DNA from: Adiantum capillus-veneris
Lineage: Eukaryota; Streptophyta; Polypodiopsida; Polypodiales; Pteridaceae
Assembly (NCBI GenBank): GCA_014529385.2
Contig: CM043942.1
Location: 18,613,991-18,677,990, forward strand
DNA: 64,000 nucleotides
Direction of reading: 5' to 3'
How positions within the stretch are numbered: position 1 is the stretch's first letter; each line of letters opens with the position of its first letter. Shown piece by piece: positions 41,454 through 52,325 of the stretch. A program made the translations under genes and the position numbers. The notes under the pieces are model-generated. The model saw nothing but the letters and a program-made list of their open reading frames with translations. It was not told the DNA's origin and did not search any database.

Positions 41454-42484
41454 TTGGAGAATTGTTTTCATCCTCAAAAATGAACGTAGGAAAATGTTTC
41501 TTAAGTGCAGAGACATTCTCCAATGTAGAACCTTCTTCAGGTCTATCTAGCCATTTTACCAACACTTGTCGTCGGGCATAATGTCTGGTGCGAAGCTCAT
41601 GAGAGTACAAAATCTTTTTGGGTTCATGAGGGATGCTTGGAGGTTTGATAAGGTCAACTAACACATCTGTGTCAATGACATTATCATTTTTTCTTAGCTA
41701 TTTTTGTAAACGGCTAACATGAAAAACAGGATGAATTCATGAGTGCTTGAGAAGAGCTAACTTATAGGCCACTTGACCTCAACGTTTGAGAATGGTAAAT
41801 GGTCCACAATAGCATGGTAAAAGTTTAGAAACTTTTCCCGTCTCATTAGGGAAAATTTGGACTCTCAAAGGGGCCTTATAAGGAGGTTTGACTTTGCCTC
41901 TCTTGTCCAAAGTGGGCAACCCGGTGAAGTACATAGACTCTTTGTTAAAACCTTATCAACTAGCATATCATTGAAAAGATCTTAGAAAGTAGGTTCTAAA
42001 TCCCCAAACTCTGACAATTTTAGAGTTGATTCGTAGAAGTTATGGCCTCCCCACTAAAGTTGAAATGTGGGGATAGATTCCATCTATAAGACGGAGTTGT
42101 CACATCAAAAAATGGTATCTTTTAGAATATAAGGAATCTGATGGCATGCGATATATCAATGGATAGATATTGATGAGTACATTCTATCCAAAAGGTCCGA
42201 CAAGTTTTGATTTCATTTGTAAACATTTTATCGTGCGCCCGTTTTGGACAAGAGGGAGAAAGTAAAAGTCCTTATAGGGCCCATTTGAGAGTTCAAAATT
42301 TCCCTAATGTCAGACTTTCTGAATGCTCCGGAACTTTGAGGAAAACCTTGTCACCTTCTGGATGACCAGCACTTGGACTATCGTGACACTCAATTAATAT
42401 TTGGCACCTAGTGTCTCAGTCCTTTGGCACACATACTCTACCCTTGTGGAGTAAGTAGCCATCATCTATGAAAAAATTCTTCCA
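41431..42484 (-). mobile_element. G3: chromovirus (Ty3/gypsy) fragment inside G2
   Basis: The minus frame 41664-41465 is a chromodomain: EPKKILYSHELRTRHYARRQVLVKWLDRPEEGSTLENVSALKKHFPTFIFEDE, here cited by its landmarks HYARRQVLVKW and FPTFIFEDE. Upstream on the same strand are KLLPCYYGPFTILKR and HPVFHVSRLQK (about 41830-41705), the integrase C-terminus of chromoviruses. At 42480-42350 a piece of the H2C2 region reads LLHKGRVCVPKD and ECHDSPSAGHP, joined directly to EGDKVFLKVPEHSESLTLGK, so an internal deletion removed the integrase core. A run of 23 G (minus strand) follows the chromodomain where the purine tract belongs. Confidence 0.75.
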
Positions 42485-43246
42485 TCACTTAAGCTCTTCC
42501 TGAGTAGGGGTGGAGCTATGTGTGTTGGAGGTTTTATCTATACGTGCAAAGACTTGTTGATCTAGCTGTGCAGAGACATGTGAGTGTGAGGGATCCCTTT
42601 TCAAACCTGCACTCAACACTTTAGCATATGATTGATCTTGTGCACACTTGCCACGTAATGACTCTAAAAATTCACTCTTTATTTTTGTGAAAGCAAGTGA
42701 ATTAATATGAGGCATCCCACTTAGTGCATGTGCCACTACATAATCTTTGAGATGATTCTTCATGGACTCCTCCGCTTGACGTTGCTCCTTCATGTCAAAG
42801 ACAGCCTTCTTATGATTTTCATTCTTGCAAGTCACCTTTCCACTTTCCCAATCTTGCAAAGCTCGCATTTTCATTAGCCATGGTCTTCCTAGGATAAATG
42901 GATAGCCACTTCCCTTGGTCGACATAGCATAAAAATCCACCGCCTTCTTAATGCCAAAGGCATCCACAAAGATATTTTTACAAATTCCTACGCACCTAGC
43001 CTTGCTATTGTTTATCATTTTCACTTTGATTTCTGGTGTCTCATGGATGTGCATGCCTAGTCTTTGCATAAGTCCTTCTGTCATGATGCAAATTTGTGCA
43101 TCCCCATCCACTAGACCTTTCCTAACCAACCTTCCTTTGATGTAACCATCTAGCACAAGTGTAATATCCTCATTCATTTTAGCTTGTGCATTTTTTACAA
43201 CAGGCACACTCTCTTTTACCTTTCTCCTAGTGTTAAGTACCTTCAT
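42485..43246 (-). pseudogene. G2 aspartic protease region
   Basis: 253 codons open. KGRLVRKGLVDGDAQICIMTEGLMQRLG (43140-43060 region) is the protease active-site strand (VDG form, as in G1). KAVDFYAM and YPFILGRPWLMKMRALQDWESGKVTC follow (about 42935-42830). The C-terminal 110 residues lead toward RT and contain a non-conserved linker. The protease looks intact. Confidence 0.78.
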
Positions 43247-43457
43247 TAAATCCCTCCTAACTTGTGGGCATAATGCAAGAAAATGAGGCCATGAGATATC
43301 GGGACAGGCTTACCTCTCATGTCTTCCAACAGGTTGTATGGAGCCATACCATATCCAAGAGGTTGTATGGAGCCATACCATATCCAAGAGGAAAGTCTTG
43401 GAGGTTGATATGACGTTGAATCCTTTTGGCTTCCTTGGTCTCCTTTGCCTTCTTCTC

Positions 43458-43898
43458 TCATCCATTGTCACTTTGTGACGTGACTCCTTCTTTCTCCTTA
43501 ACTTTTCCACGGCCACGCTGGATGCCATTTGCTTCCATGTCAATCTCATTTGAATTTTTCACCTCTACCACATGCACATTTGGTCTGGCAACGGTGGAAC
43601 TCCTTCCTGGTCTTGCTCCATTTGGCCTTTGTAGAAGCCATCGTTGTTGACTAGTTCCTTCACCTACATTCATCACTGGTGGGTAATTCAAGCTAGGTCT
43701 CCCTGGCTCCACACGGGGCCAAGGACAATTAAACATCCCATGTTGTCTAGACTCTCCACAATTCCAACATTGCAAAAGTCTCCTAGGTCGTGGCTCTTGC
43801 TCCTTGGCTTTCTTTGTTTGTCCCTTGGGACCTACAACTTGTGCAAGGTGGATTGACAAGTTGCTGAAGGATTCATTTAAATTTTCAATTACCTCCAC
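43458..43898 (-). pseudogene. gag: G2 gag C-terminus with zinc knuckle-like motif
   Basis: CWNCGESRQHGMFNC (minus strand, about 43775-43731) is a zinc knuckle with one extra residue before the His (CX2CX5HX4C), flanked by Arg/Pro-rich sequence. The region just downstream (43331-43388) holds a 29-bp unit in two tandem copies ('aggttgtatggagccatacc...'). Confidence 0.7.
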
Positions 43899-43900
43899 TG

Positions 43901-44530
43901 TTACCTCAAGAATCTCTCTAGACGTTGATGCTTTCGATTTTCCCTTAGGAGTCTAGGACCCTCTATTGGAACCTCTCCTTTTAGACACTTGAGTTTCCTA
44001 TACTTCTTAACGGCCCTAGTTTCAGCTGCATCAAAGGTAGCAAGTGCACCTGCCTTGACTTTTATTTTGAGTGTGGGAAAGAGACCAGCTATGAACCTTT
44101 CCTTCTTTAGGAACTCTGCACCATCACTAGGGTTAGCAACATTTCTTACCCATACAGCCCAAAGACGTAGAAACTCTTGTTTATACATGTAGTAGTCATC
44201 TAAGTCTTTTTGTTTGTGAGAAACGATGTCTTACCATAGCTTTTGTGTGTTTTGGGGGTCAAAGAAATATCTCTTGAAATTATCAACAACTTCCTTATAG
44301 TTTTCCTTAACATCCTGGGATAGAGAGTCAAACCAAGTGCTAAAATCTTTTCTAAGGACTACTTCAAACATTTCTAAGCATTCAGTATCTCCTATCACTC
44401 TCTTTATGCGGAATGCCATTTTGAAATTAGTTAGAAATAGCTCGGCATCCTCGCTAGACTCTCCACCAAAAAGAGAGGATATCCTAACATTTGGCGTTGG
44501 CCCTCCATTGAATCAATTTCAAAGTGACAG
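43901..44530 (-). pseudogene. gag: G2 gag capsid region
   Basis: From about 44520 the minus strand reads ISSLFGGESSEDAELFLTNFKMAFRIKRV, then FSTWFDSLSQDVKENYKEVVDNFKRYFF and, after a stop, YKQEFLRLWAVWVR...ERFIAGLFPTLKIKVKAG. This is a retrotransposon Gag capsid pattern (F.G...EDAE.FL..F; W.....F...F; F..GL). Confidence 0.72.
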
Positions 44531-44640
44531 TACGTTTTTGTTTTTGTTTCTTAAAAGGACTTACACAATAATGTTTTCTAAATTGCAATCTATTAAAAAT
44601 ATGCACATCAAAGGATCTATGATAATTGTTACCATATACA

Positions 44641-44865
44641 TGTGGTAGTGATGTGTGTGAACACACTAGGACCGCCGGGGCATCTTTCTCTCTTTAGAGA
44701 TTTTTTCCCCCGTGCATTGTATATACATCTATCAATCTAGGGCTATCGATCTTTCCATTGCACACTAAGTAACACACTCTCTATTGTGTGCCTTGAGCTT
44801 CCTTTGTCTTTTCCAAGCTGTGTGCGTTTCTTTGCAACCCTAATTCCAACAATTGGTATCAGAGC
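44641..44865 (+). repeat. C1 5' LTR (211 bp) and primer binding site
   Basis: LTR from TGTGGTAGTG (44641) to AATTCCAACA (44851). TGGTATCAGAGC (44854-44865) matches the initiator methionine tRNA complement exactly. The same LTR occurs inverted at 62130-62342 with about 15-17 differences by eye. Confidence 0.9.
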
Positions 44866-45174
44866 ACGTTGCGTCCTCCCGGGCTTAGTTGCCAGATGTT
44901 CCAGTTCTGTTACACACCTACTCACTTTCTCTGATTATAGTGAGGTTTGGCGAGCGTTTTTTGGATTTTGATTCATGCTCATTTTGCCCTCCATTTCCAC
45001 TATAGGTAGTACTTCACATGCTATTTCGTCATTTTGTGTAGAACTTTTGTCAGTGCCTTTTTTTGCATAACAGGTGCCTTACAGTCTTCTATGGTTTGTG
45101 CATTATAGCACGTGTTTTTCTTGCTTTGTTTCTCCTCTTTTTGGACAGTTTCTATGTCAGATGTAGCATTCACC

Positions 45175-46084
45175 ATGGCTGACAATAACACAAATGTGCT
45201 CAAGATGTTTGTTGCTGAGGACAGATTGGATGGGGACAATTATCCTATGTGGGCATTGATGTACGTCTTGGTTCTGAGGATGTAGGCAATGTTGAGGATG
45301 TTGCAGGTCTTGTTGCAAGGATTACTGTAATTAGAGTTGTTTTTCCTACGGTAGAACAATCTCGTTGGGATGTAAAAGATGTGCAGGCTCATACATTGAT
45401 TGCGTTGTCTGTGAAGTGCACCATTGTTCCTCACATTCATTCAGAAAAATATGCAAAACAAGCTTGGGATATTTTGGCTCGTCTTTATGCAAGTCACAAT
45501 GAGGCTAAAATTGCTTTGCTGCGTAAAGAGCTGGAGTCGAGATTATGCATGAGGAAGATGATATGGACACTTTCCTTGCTGGTGTCAAGGATATAAATGA
45601 GCAACTTATTTCTGTAGGTGAATTCATTTCAGACAGTTCCCTTGTGCAGAATGTTCTTGATGCCTTACTAGACTAGTGCTAGTACTTGGAGACTTATGAC
45701 CCAAGGAAATCTTGAAGTTGTCAAGTTTGATGCATTATGCACATTGCTGCTGCAAGAGTCACTTTCCAAAAAAAACAGGACTAGGCAGCGTGCAGTTGAA
45801 CAGGCTTTTATTGCTTCTCAGAGAAAGGGTGGTAACATCAATGCAGCCACTTCTTATGGTTCTGCTGCGAGTGGCTAATGCTTCTGCTGGCAGTAACTCT
45901 TCTGGAAATTCTGGTGATAAGGGAAAAAAGAAGATGCGTTGCCATTATTGTAAAGCTAATGATCACCTTGTCAAGCAGTTTCCTAAGTTAAAAGCCAAAG
46001 AGACTAAGAAGAAAGAAGGTGGTTCCATTGCAACCACTACAAATGTAGACATTGTTGAGTCTTCTGTGAAAGGAGACTGTGATG
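45175..46084 (+). pseudogene. gag: C1 gag with damaged zinc knuckle
   Basis: The ATG at 45175 gives MADNNTNVLKMFVAEDRLDGDNYPMW, a UBN2-type copia Gag start, then a frameshift. Frame 45249-45596 has WDVKDVQAHTLIALSVK...KQAWDILARLYASHNEAK, the core helices. The knuckle near 45940 reads CHYCKANDHLVKQF, where the last Cys is Phe. More shifts occur near 45600 and 45880. Confidence 0.8.
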
Positions 46085-47113
46085 GTAATGTTGATGCAAA
46101 ATGGGCTTTTAGTGCACAGTGCACTTACAATCCTGTTTTCCATGATGCATGCATGGCAGTTGCTGCAGATTCACATGTGTGGTATTTCAATAGTGGTGCT
46201 ACAAAGCACATTACCTCACATCATGAATTGTTCACCTCTCTCGAGTCTGTTCCTCATGGAAATTCATTCACTTGTGCCAACAATGCCTCTTATCCAGTTC
46301 AGGCTTACTGTTGAAAATGGTAGTTATTTTACACTTGTTGATGCACTTTATGTACTTGGGATCAAGAAGAATCTTTTGTCTATATCTGCACTTGCTAGAC
46401 TTGGACTTGTAGTCAAATTTGTGGATGACAGATGTACAGTTCATGATCTCAGTTTTGGTGATAAAATTGTTGCATCTGGGCTTTTGTGTCGTGGGATGTA
46501 TAAGCTCATTTTGTATGACAAGTGTGGACATTTGCAAATACATTTTGCTGATTCAAGGGCTATTTTAGACGCAAAACTTTGGCATGCACATTTTGATCAT
46601 CTAAATGTGCCAGTTTGCTGCGTTTGCAGAAATTTGATATGGTTGCTTCTTTGCCACCTCTTGAAGCACCTGTCAAACATGTTTGCGAAGGCTGTATTTT
46701 GGGTGAGATTCAGCGTTCAAAGTTTCCAAAGGATGGTTCAATTAGGGCCACATGCAAGTTGCAGCTTGTGCATAGTGATGTTTGTGGGCCCATGCAAACT
46801 CTATCCTTTGGCAATTACCTGTACTTTGTGACTTTCATTGATGATTACTCCATGCATGCATGGGTATTTCTGCTTAAAGCAAAGTCCAAAGTTTTATGTG
46901 CTTCAAACAATTTTTGGCTATGGCTGAAAATGTCTCGAAATGTACTATGGACACCCTCTGTTCCAATCGAGGGAGGGAGTATATGTCTCATGAATTTAAT
47001 GCATTTCTGGCTAGTCGTGGGATAAAACACTAATATACAGTGCCTTATACACCTTAGCAAAATGGTGTTGCTGAGAAGAAAAATAGGTTACTTATGGAAA
47101 TGGCACGATGTAT
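46085..47113 (+). pseudogene. C1 protease (Asp to Asn), GAG-pre-integrase, partial integrase
   Basis: The protease site reads WYFNSGATKHIT with AAT at 46189-46191 where C2 has GAC (Asp). ALYVLGIKKNLLSISALARLGL, LWHAHFDHLN, CEGCILGEIQRSKFP and LVHSDVCGPM...YFVTFIDDYSMHAWVF follow in order, with shifts near 46310 and 46600. The last recognisable base is 47113. Confidence 0.85.
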
Positions 47114-47409
47114 TCCTAATGATTAAACTAACACAAAAATATAGACGTCTAAGCTAATATTGTACCTAATGAGAGGTAAAACAAAAGGATTTACCGAAGC
47201 GCTTATCTCGGCCAACCTAAGAGGACCTAAAATCCTACGAATTACACATTGAAATTGCAACTTAGTACTAACAATTATGTGTAGATTTTTCCTTGCAATG
47301 GGAATGAAAGGATCATACAAACTCTCATGATTCATGCAAGGTACTTGATCACTCTAAAGACTCACAACAACCTACACAAGCCCTCCTCAGTGGGGGCACC
47401 AAAATTTAG
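47114..47409 (-). other. G2 5' leader and primer binding site
   Basis: Non-coding stretch between C1 and the right LTR. On the minus strand TGGTGCCCCCACTGAGGA (47401-47384) sits a few bases inside the LTR edge. It has the TGG-start and GC-rich form of plant gypsy primer sites (compare the common TGGCGCCGTTGCC type). The tRNA is not identified. Confidence 0.55.
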
Positions 47410-48194
47410 GCGGTTCGGGGCGAGCAACAAGAAAGGCAACCACTAAACACCCCTCAAGGAGCATGACCTACACAATTTCTAGAAGTTTAAAAACATGCAT
47501 GGTTGTGGACTATGCACAAATATAATATATAAATATGATGGAAAAAAAACAGATTAGTATATAATTAATTCATGGAATCTAGAATAGTGTTAGTTGTATA
47601 TACAAAAAATAAATATATGAAAATATAGGAAATCAAATGAGGAGGGTCCTCATTTGTTTTTATTGATGTATATTTTTTTACAAGAGATAAGAAAAAATAC
47701 CTATAAAAAATAGGAATTTAGTGAAAAACAATGACTGATGGTGAAAGGTAACTTTTTGTGGTTTTTTCTTGGAGTGGATTTACACCAACAATAAGAGAAG
47801 CTTGCATGAAATGATTTTTTATAGAATACATGGTAAGAAAGATCACAGTAATAGTGAGTAAATGTACATACCATACTTAGGTAAATAACATACACCTAGA
47901 CACAAAAATATTTATATAAATACCAAAATAGTTATAATAAAAAATCCCTATATTTATGCACTATATACAATGAAATACTTACACATAAATGGGCCATAAT
48001 ATATTTTTATTTTTTTTGTTCAACTAGCCTAATTACTAGCTAGCTGAGGGTTTGAAGGAGATATGGGGAAAGTCCCCTAGCTCACACACGCCTATCTACA
48101 GTGAAAGGGTGAGGATAACCACAATGTTTCAAAGATTTTGATAGGGTGAGGTAGCTCACTATGGAAATTATGGAGAGCCAAAAAACGGCTATCA
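47410..48194 (-). repeat. G2 5' LTR (right copy)
   Basis: 47464-48194 aligns with 37882-38622, including 'gcatggttgtggactatgcacaaatataat' near the left end and 'gagccaaaaaacggctatca' at the right end. The stretch 47410-47463 may belong to the LTR as well but matches the left copy poorly. The right edge (48194) touches CTACC and then copia D coding sequence. Confidence 0.75.
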
Positions 48195-48866
48195 CTACCT
48201 TCATTGATGGAAGGTATGGATCTATTTCATGAAGAAGAAGAGTGAGATGTTTACTCAATTTTATAATTTCAAGGTTATTGCTAAAAATTAGATAGGGAAA
48301 TATGTATAGTGTTTGAGGCTAGATGGAGTGGGAAAATAATTACAAATGGTATTAGCAATTTTGTGAGAAAGCATAAAATCCAAAGTTCGTTTTCATGCAA
48401 CTATACTCTGCAAAAAAATGTTGTTGTTGAGAAAAAAAACAAGCACATTGTAAAATTTGCAATGGAAATGTCAAATGACACAAATATGACTCATTGTTAT
48501 TGGATTGAGGTAGTTTCTTTGGCTATCTACATTATGAACCAAATTCCCACTACTATTTTACTCAATATGATACCCAATGAGAAATTTACTGGTAGAAAAC
48601 CTGATTTGGGACACCTAAACATGTATGGATGCATTGCTTATATGCACGTGCCATATGAGTTGCAAATGAAGCTGGACCCAAAAGCTGAAAATTTTATGTT
48701 TTTTGGGTATTCCCTTGAGTCAAAATGGTATAAATGTTACGACCCTATTATTTGTCAAGTGAGGTTGAGTAGGGTTGTGGTTTTTAATGAGTTTAAGAGA
48801 TGGTATGCTGCAGTAAAGGATGATTTTGGGATTGATGTAAAGGACAATGTGGTTGCAAAAAGGTGA
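48195..48866 (+). pseudogene. D integrase
   Basis: First pieces FIDGRYGSIS, KKKSEMFTQFYNFKVIAKN and GKY correspond to 'FIDDYSR...KKKSEVF..F..FK...E...G'. The open frame 48309-48866 shows FSCNYTLQKNVVVEKKNKHIVKFAMEM (the NG.VERKN helix; the catalytic Glu is at VEKKN), YWIEVVSLAIYIMNQIPT, HLNMYGCIAYMHVP, KAENFMFFGYSLESKWYK and RVVVFNEF. Two of the three catalytic positions are lost in this copy. Confidence 0.8.
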
Positions 48867-49494
48867 GTGCACAATCACAATTTTGAAGTGGACTGCAAGG
48901 GTCACCTAGCTCAAGTAATGTTGAAAACTCAGGGAGTGGTAGGTTACGTGAAAGACCAAGTCTTAAGAATTCATCATATGTATCAAGGAACGATAAGGAA
49001 AAGTTTGATGCTCCCCCAAGGATACCAAGTTTGAGTGTGAAATGATTCAATCGGATCAAAGAAAAGTCTTGATGAGGATTTTGGTATATCCTTATGACAA
49101 TGTAAACTGAAAATAGAGCACCTATCAGTGATCCTAGACCATGTAGATCTAGGAGAGTGAGGAATCCTATGCAAAGATTAACTTATGATAGTTATGTGGT
49201 TTTCCGTTGTGTATTTATGGTGAAGCTTGTACTCAAGGGGGTCACCCCCAAAAATTAAGTATGGCATTTGAGTTCATAGTAAGGGACTTTTTATTGGACC
49301 TTTTTTTTTGAAAATTAACATAACTACATTTAGAGAAGAAGGTTTTTATTGCATCTTGGAAACAAATCTATAAGTTTCTTAATAAATTGGTGTTGTTTTA
49401 GTACCTTGGAGCATGTAAGTATATGGATATTTTTAATACTCTTTGAACGCACATGATACATGTAGTAATAACTTGCAAGTGAACCCCCTTGAGA

Positions 49495-50660
49495 GATTGT
49501 ACAGGATGTAGAGTCTACTTGTTTTGAAGATGTTGTTAAAGATCTCAAGTGGGATCAAGCTATGGATGAGGATATGGATACCCTTGATGATAATGAGATA
49601 TGGGAGGTAGTGCCATTGCCAAAGGGAAAGAATGTGATTGGATGTAGATAGGTGTACAAGGTGAAGCACACAGTGAGTGGGTAAAAGGCTAGATTGATAG
49701 TTAAAGGTTATTTAGAAACTTATGGAATTGATTATGAGGATATTTTTAGATCCATATTTAATATTTTTATTATCCATACCATTATTGTAATGGTTGTAGC
49801 AAAAGGTTGGGTGTTGCATCAAATGGATGTGAAGAACGTGTTCGTGTATGACAACTTGCAAGAAGAGGTGTATATAAAGAAACCACAAGATATGAGGATG
49901 TGAGACAACCCGAGTATGTATGCATGCTAAAAAAATCACTATGGGTTGAAGCTAGAACCAAGAGATTGGCATGAAAGGATTCTAACCTATTTTCTGTATG
50001 ATTGATGCCAATCACACCTTGTATGTATGGGATAATGAGACAAGTATTATGATCATCTATGGGGATTGTTTGATTGTTGATGGTAATCATGAGTCTACAT
50101 TCTAGCTTATAAATAGTTCTTGAAGCAAGAATCTTACATGAAGGATTTAAGAGAGCTATACTACATCTTGGACATTGAAATTATACGCACAAAACACGGC
50201 ATATAGCTATCACAAAATGAACAGGTTATGTTGTGAAAGTATGGTATGGATTATTGTAAGCATATTGCTATTCCCTTGGAGAATAATTTGAAGGTGCAAG
50301 CTAATGCGGGTGGTGTGCTTGAGAATTCCACCATGTACTGGAAGATTGTAGGAAGTATCATCTACTTGACAATCTCACAACGAGATTTGACCTACTTGTT
50401 GGCTTGAGAATCAATTTATGAAGCTCCCTTGGAGGCCACAATTGGATGCAATGAGACACATATTGTGCCATGTGAGTGCTACCTTGGATTATGTAGTGTT
50501 TTATGAGGGTGGCATGGAGATGTAGCTTTGTGGCTAGTGCATGCAGATTAGGCTAGAAATCTAATTGATCTAGCAAGTTTATGTTCTCACTTGGGAGTGC
50601 TACTATCCCTAGGGGATCAACCATGGAAAACTTACTGTACCATGTAAATGCAGCCAAAGA
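49495..50660 (+). pseudogene. D reverse transcriptase and RNase H remnants
   Basis: Readable pieces: DLKWDQAMDEDMDTLDDNEIWEVVPLPKGKNVIGCR (49535-49650), KARLIVKGYLETYGIDYEDIF (about 49687-49750), HQMDVKNVFVYDNLQEEVYIKKPQDM (about 49815-49895), then ELYYILDIEIIRTKHGI and YCKHIAIPLENNLKVQ (50150-50300), VGSIIYL.ISQRDLTYL. Stops and shifts are frequent. A non-coding gap at about 49205-49490 separates it from integrase and may be an insertion. Confidence 0.75.
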
Positions 50661-51329
50661 GGATTTTTTCTAAAAGTTAGACAAGCGTATAAGTTAGGAG
50701 TAGACCCTCAGGAATAATTTTCCTTCTAGACTTATAAGTTTCGGGGGGGGGGATAAGTCTCACTCAAGGGGGAGGAAGAGAAGATATAGAGATGTATTGA
50801 AAGGAGAGAAACATATTTTCTCTTTATGAACTCTATTGCTATAGACATATATAGATAAAGAGTTTGATGAATACATAAAAGGACCACATTGCTAGGACAT
50901 TTTTTCTTATTCTCATAAGATATTACTTGAAAGTCAATCTTTGATACTACAAAATTTGGAACCTTTTTATATAAATCACCTCAAGTTTATATGTACTCAC
51001 ACGTTGCCATTGAGGATTACCTAATTAGATCTTTTTTATTTTTGTCCTTTCTTATGGTGCTAGGGTTATTTGAGGCTAAAAAATAAGGATAATCCCATGA
51101 AATTATATTGAAATAACCTAATGCTTAAAAACAAAAAATAGAGTTTTACTACACAACAAATCAGCCATAGTGTGTTTCCAAAGAACCCTATAGAATCTTA
51201 CATGTAAGATAGGGATATACTAATTTCTTTCACTACTCTTAGAAGCATAAAAAAGGGGGTCATAATTACTTTGTACTACTTGTAAATAGGAGGTATTCTA
51301 AAACTCTCCGCTTGTAGGTGGCATGTTCT

Positions 51330-51500
51330 TTTCTAAAGAGTGAATCCCCTGGGATACTATCACATGGAACAACAAGAAGTAGACCATCATTCCTTTATTG
51401 AGCATAGAGGCTAAGTACATGGGTGTTGCAATGTAGCATGTGAGGTAGCATGGCTGGAGATGCTACTTGGAGAGTTGGGCATGCTCTAAAAGTAGCATCT
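51330..51500 (+). pseudogene. Copia RNase H C-terminal remnant
   Basis: TITWNNKK then PLLSIEAKYMGVAM and WRCYLES match the end of copia RNase H (W.SKKQ..V.LS..EAEYMA....EAVWLR.LL). It could be the displaced end of D (whose RNase H stops near 50640) or a separate fragment. 50785-51330 between them is non-coding. Confidence 0.55.
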
Positions 51501-51769
51501 CTGGCCATATTTTGATCTCTCTATGCATCTTGACAATGATATGGCTATGCCATATGCATTTTGGGCATGATGTATATAATTATGGTTTAATTTTGAGATT
51601 TCAATCTTCATATCTCTAGATTTGCAGTTCTCTTACAGTCACAAGGTCTACAATAGATTGACATAGGTTTCCGCATCATCTCAGCTTTAGTGGGAGGTTA
51701 TGAGAGTTTATGCATAGTTTTAACACTTTGACAGTGTTGTGCTCTTTTGAGAGCAGATCCCCGTTGGGA

Positions 51770-52325
51770 TAGTGATTTTTCTATTTGCATATTTTCTCGT
51801 GCTTGTTTATGTGCATATCTTGCATCTTGTAGTGATTGATATGACTCATTGTGTTGCAGATGTTGTCTATGTACATCATTGTGAAGCCTATTTTGATCGA
51901 CTTGATTTGGCACTTATCCGATCGCTTCTGAGACTTGGTTCGAAAGAGCCCTTTTTGAGACTATGGCTATTCATTAGTCTGTTGAACCTTTAAAGGGCCT
52001 TGCGTGAGGTTTTATTGAGCAAGGGTGTTCTTGGATGTATGAGACACCTTTGGTGATAGAGGTTGTTCTTGTGGCTTTGCCATAGGACATGTTTAGAGAT
52101 GTGTAGGTGCTTCTAATGCCTAGATGGCAGTCTTTTTTTGACATTTTTTTTTAGCAGTATATGCAATTTGATGCCCTATTAGCACTCTTTAATGGTGTAT
52201 ACGTTGATTTTCTTGTTTCAAGTTTGAGATTTTTCTCCATGTACAAAGGAGACTCTACCAAATGTTTTGCAAAAAGTTTGGCATAAATCCTTAGTCTCAC
52301 TCTTTTGTATTTGCTCTTGTCATTC
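51770..52325 (+). repeat. B2 untranslated leader (shared with B3)
   Basis: Non-coding and similar to 55020-55650: shared phrases include 'cgaaagagcccttt(t/c)tgaga(c/t)tatggct', 'gccataggacatgt(t/a)tag' and 'aggagactcta'. Both copies end at the gag ATG, so this is the 5' leader of copia family B, unusually long at 0.6 kb or more. Confidence 0.65.

Larger units (their letters stand above)
44641..47113 (+). mobile_element. C1: truncated Ty1/copia element (5' LTR to integrase)
   Basis: 5' LTR (44641-44851), PBS (44854-44865), gag, zinc knuckle, protease, GAG-pre-integrase and part of integrase, ending abruptly after 'ggcacgatgtat' at 47113. The same protein region continues without a break in C2 (62344 on), so C1 lost its 3' half. 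It lies inside the 5' leader of G2. Frames are broken by several shifts. Confidence 0.85.
37882..48194 (-). mobile_element. G2: Tat-like Ty3/gypsy element with both LTRs, nested insertions
   Basis: The left copy of the LTR (37882-38622, 3' LTR of the minus-strand element) and the right copy (about 47410-48194, 5' LTR) are direct repeats. Between them, on the minus strand, lie gag, protease, partial RT, native RNase H, second RNase H, H2C2 and integrase core, in Ty3/gypsy order and homologous to G1. Two foreign pieces sit inside: chromovirus fragment G3 (about 41425-42484, replacing the RT N-terminus) and copia fragment C1 (44641-47113, in the 5' leader). The right end abuts the integrase of copia element D. 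All frames are broken. Confidence 0.8.
48195..50784 (+). mobile_element. D: decayed Ty1/copia element, 3' half
   Basis: It starts inside integrase at TTCATTGATGG (FID), directly at the edge of G2, and runs through the integrase C-terminus, RT and part of RNase H to a purine tract CAAGGGGGAGGAAGAGAAGA at 50765-50784. Its 5' half is not found on the far side of G2. The family differs from B and C by sequence. Confidence 0.75.

Noticed and set aside
43426-44192. Plus-strand frames opposite G2 gag (43426-43650, 43644-43856, 43989-44192)
   Set aside because: They are shadows of the minus-strand gag frames, which carry the recognisable motifs.
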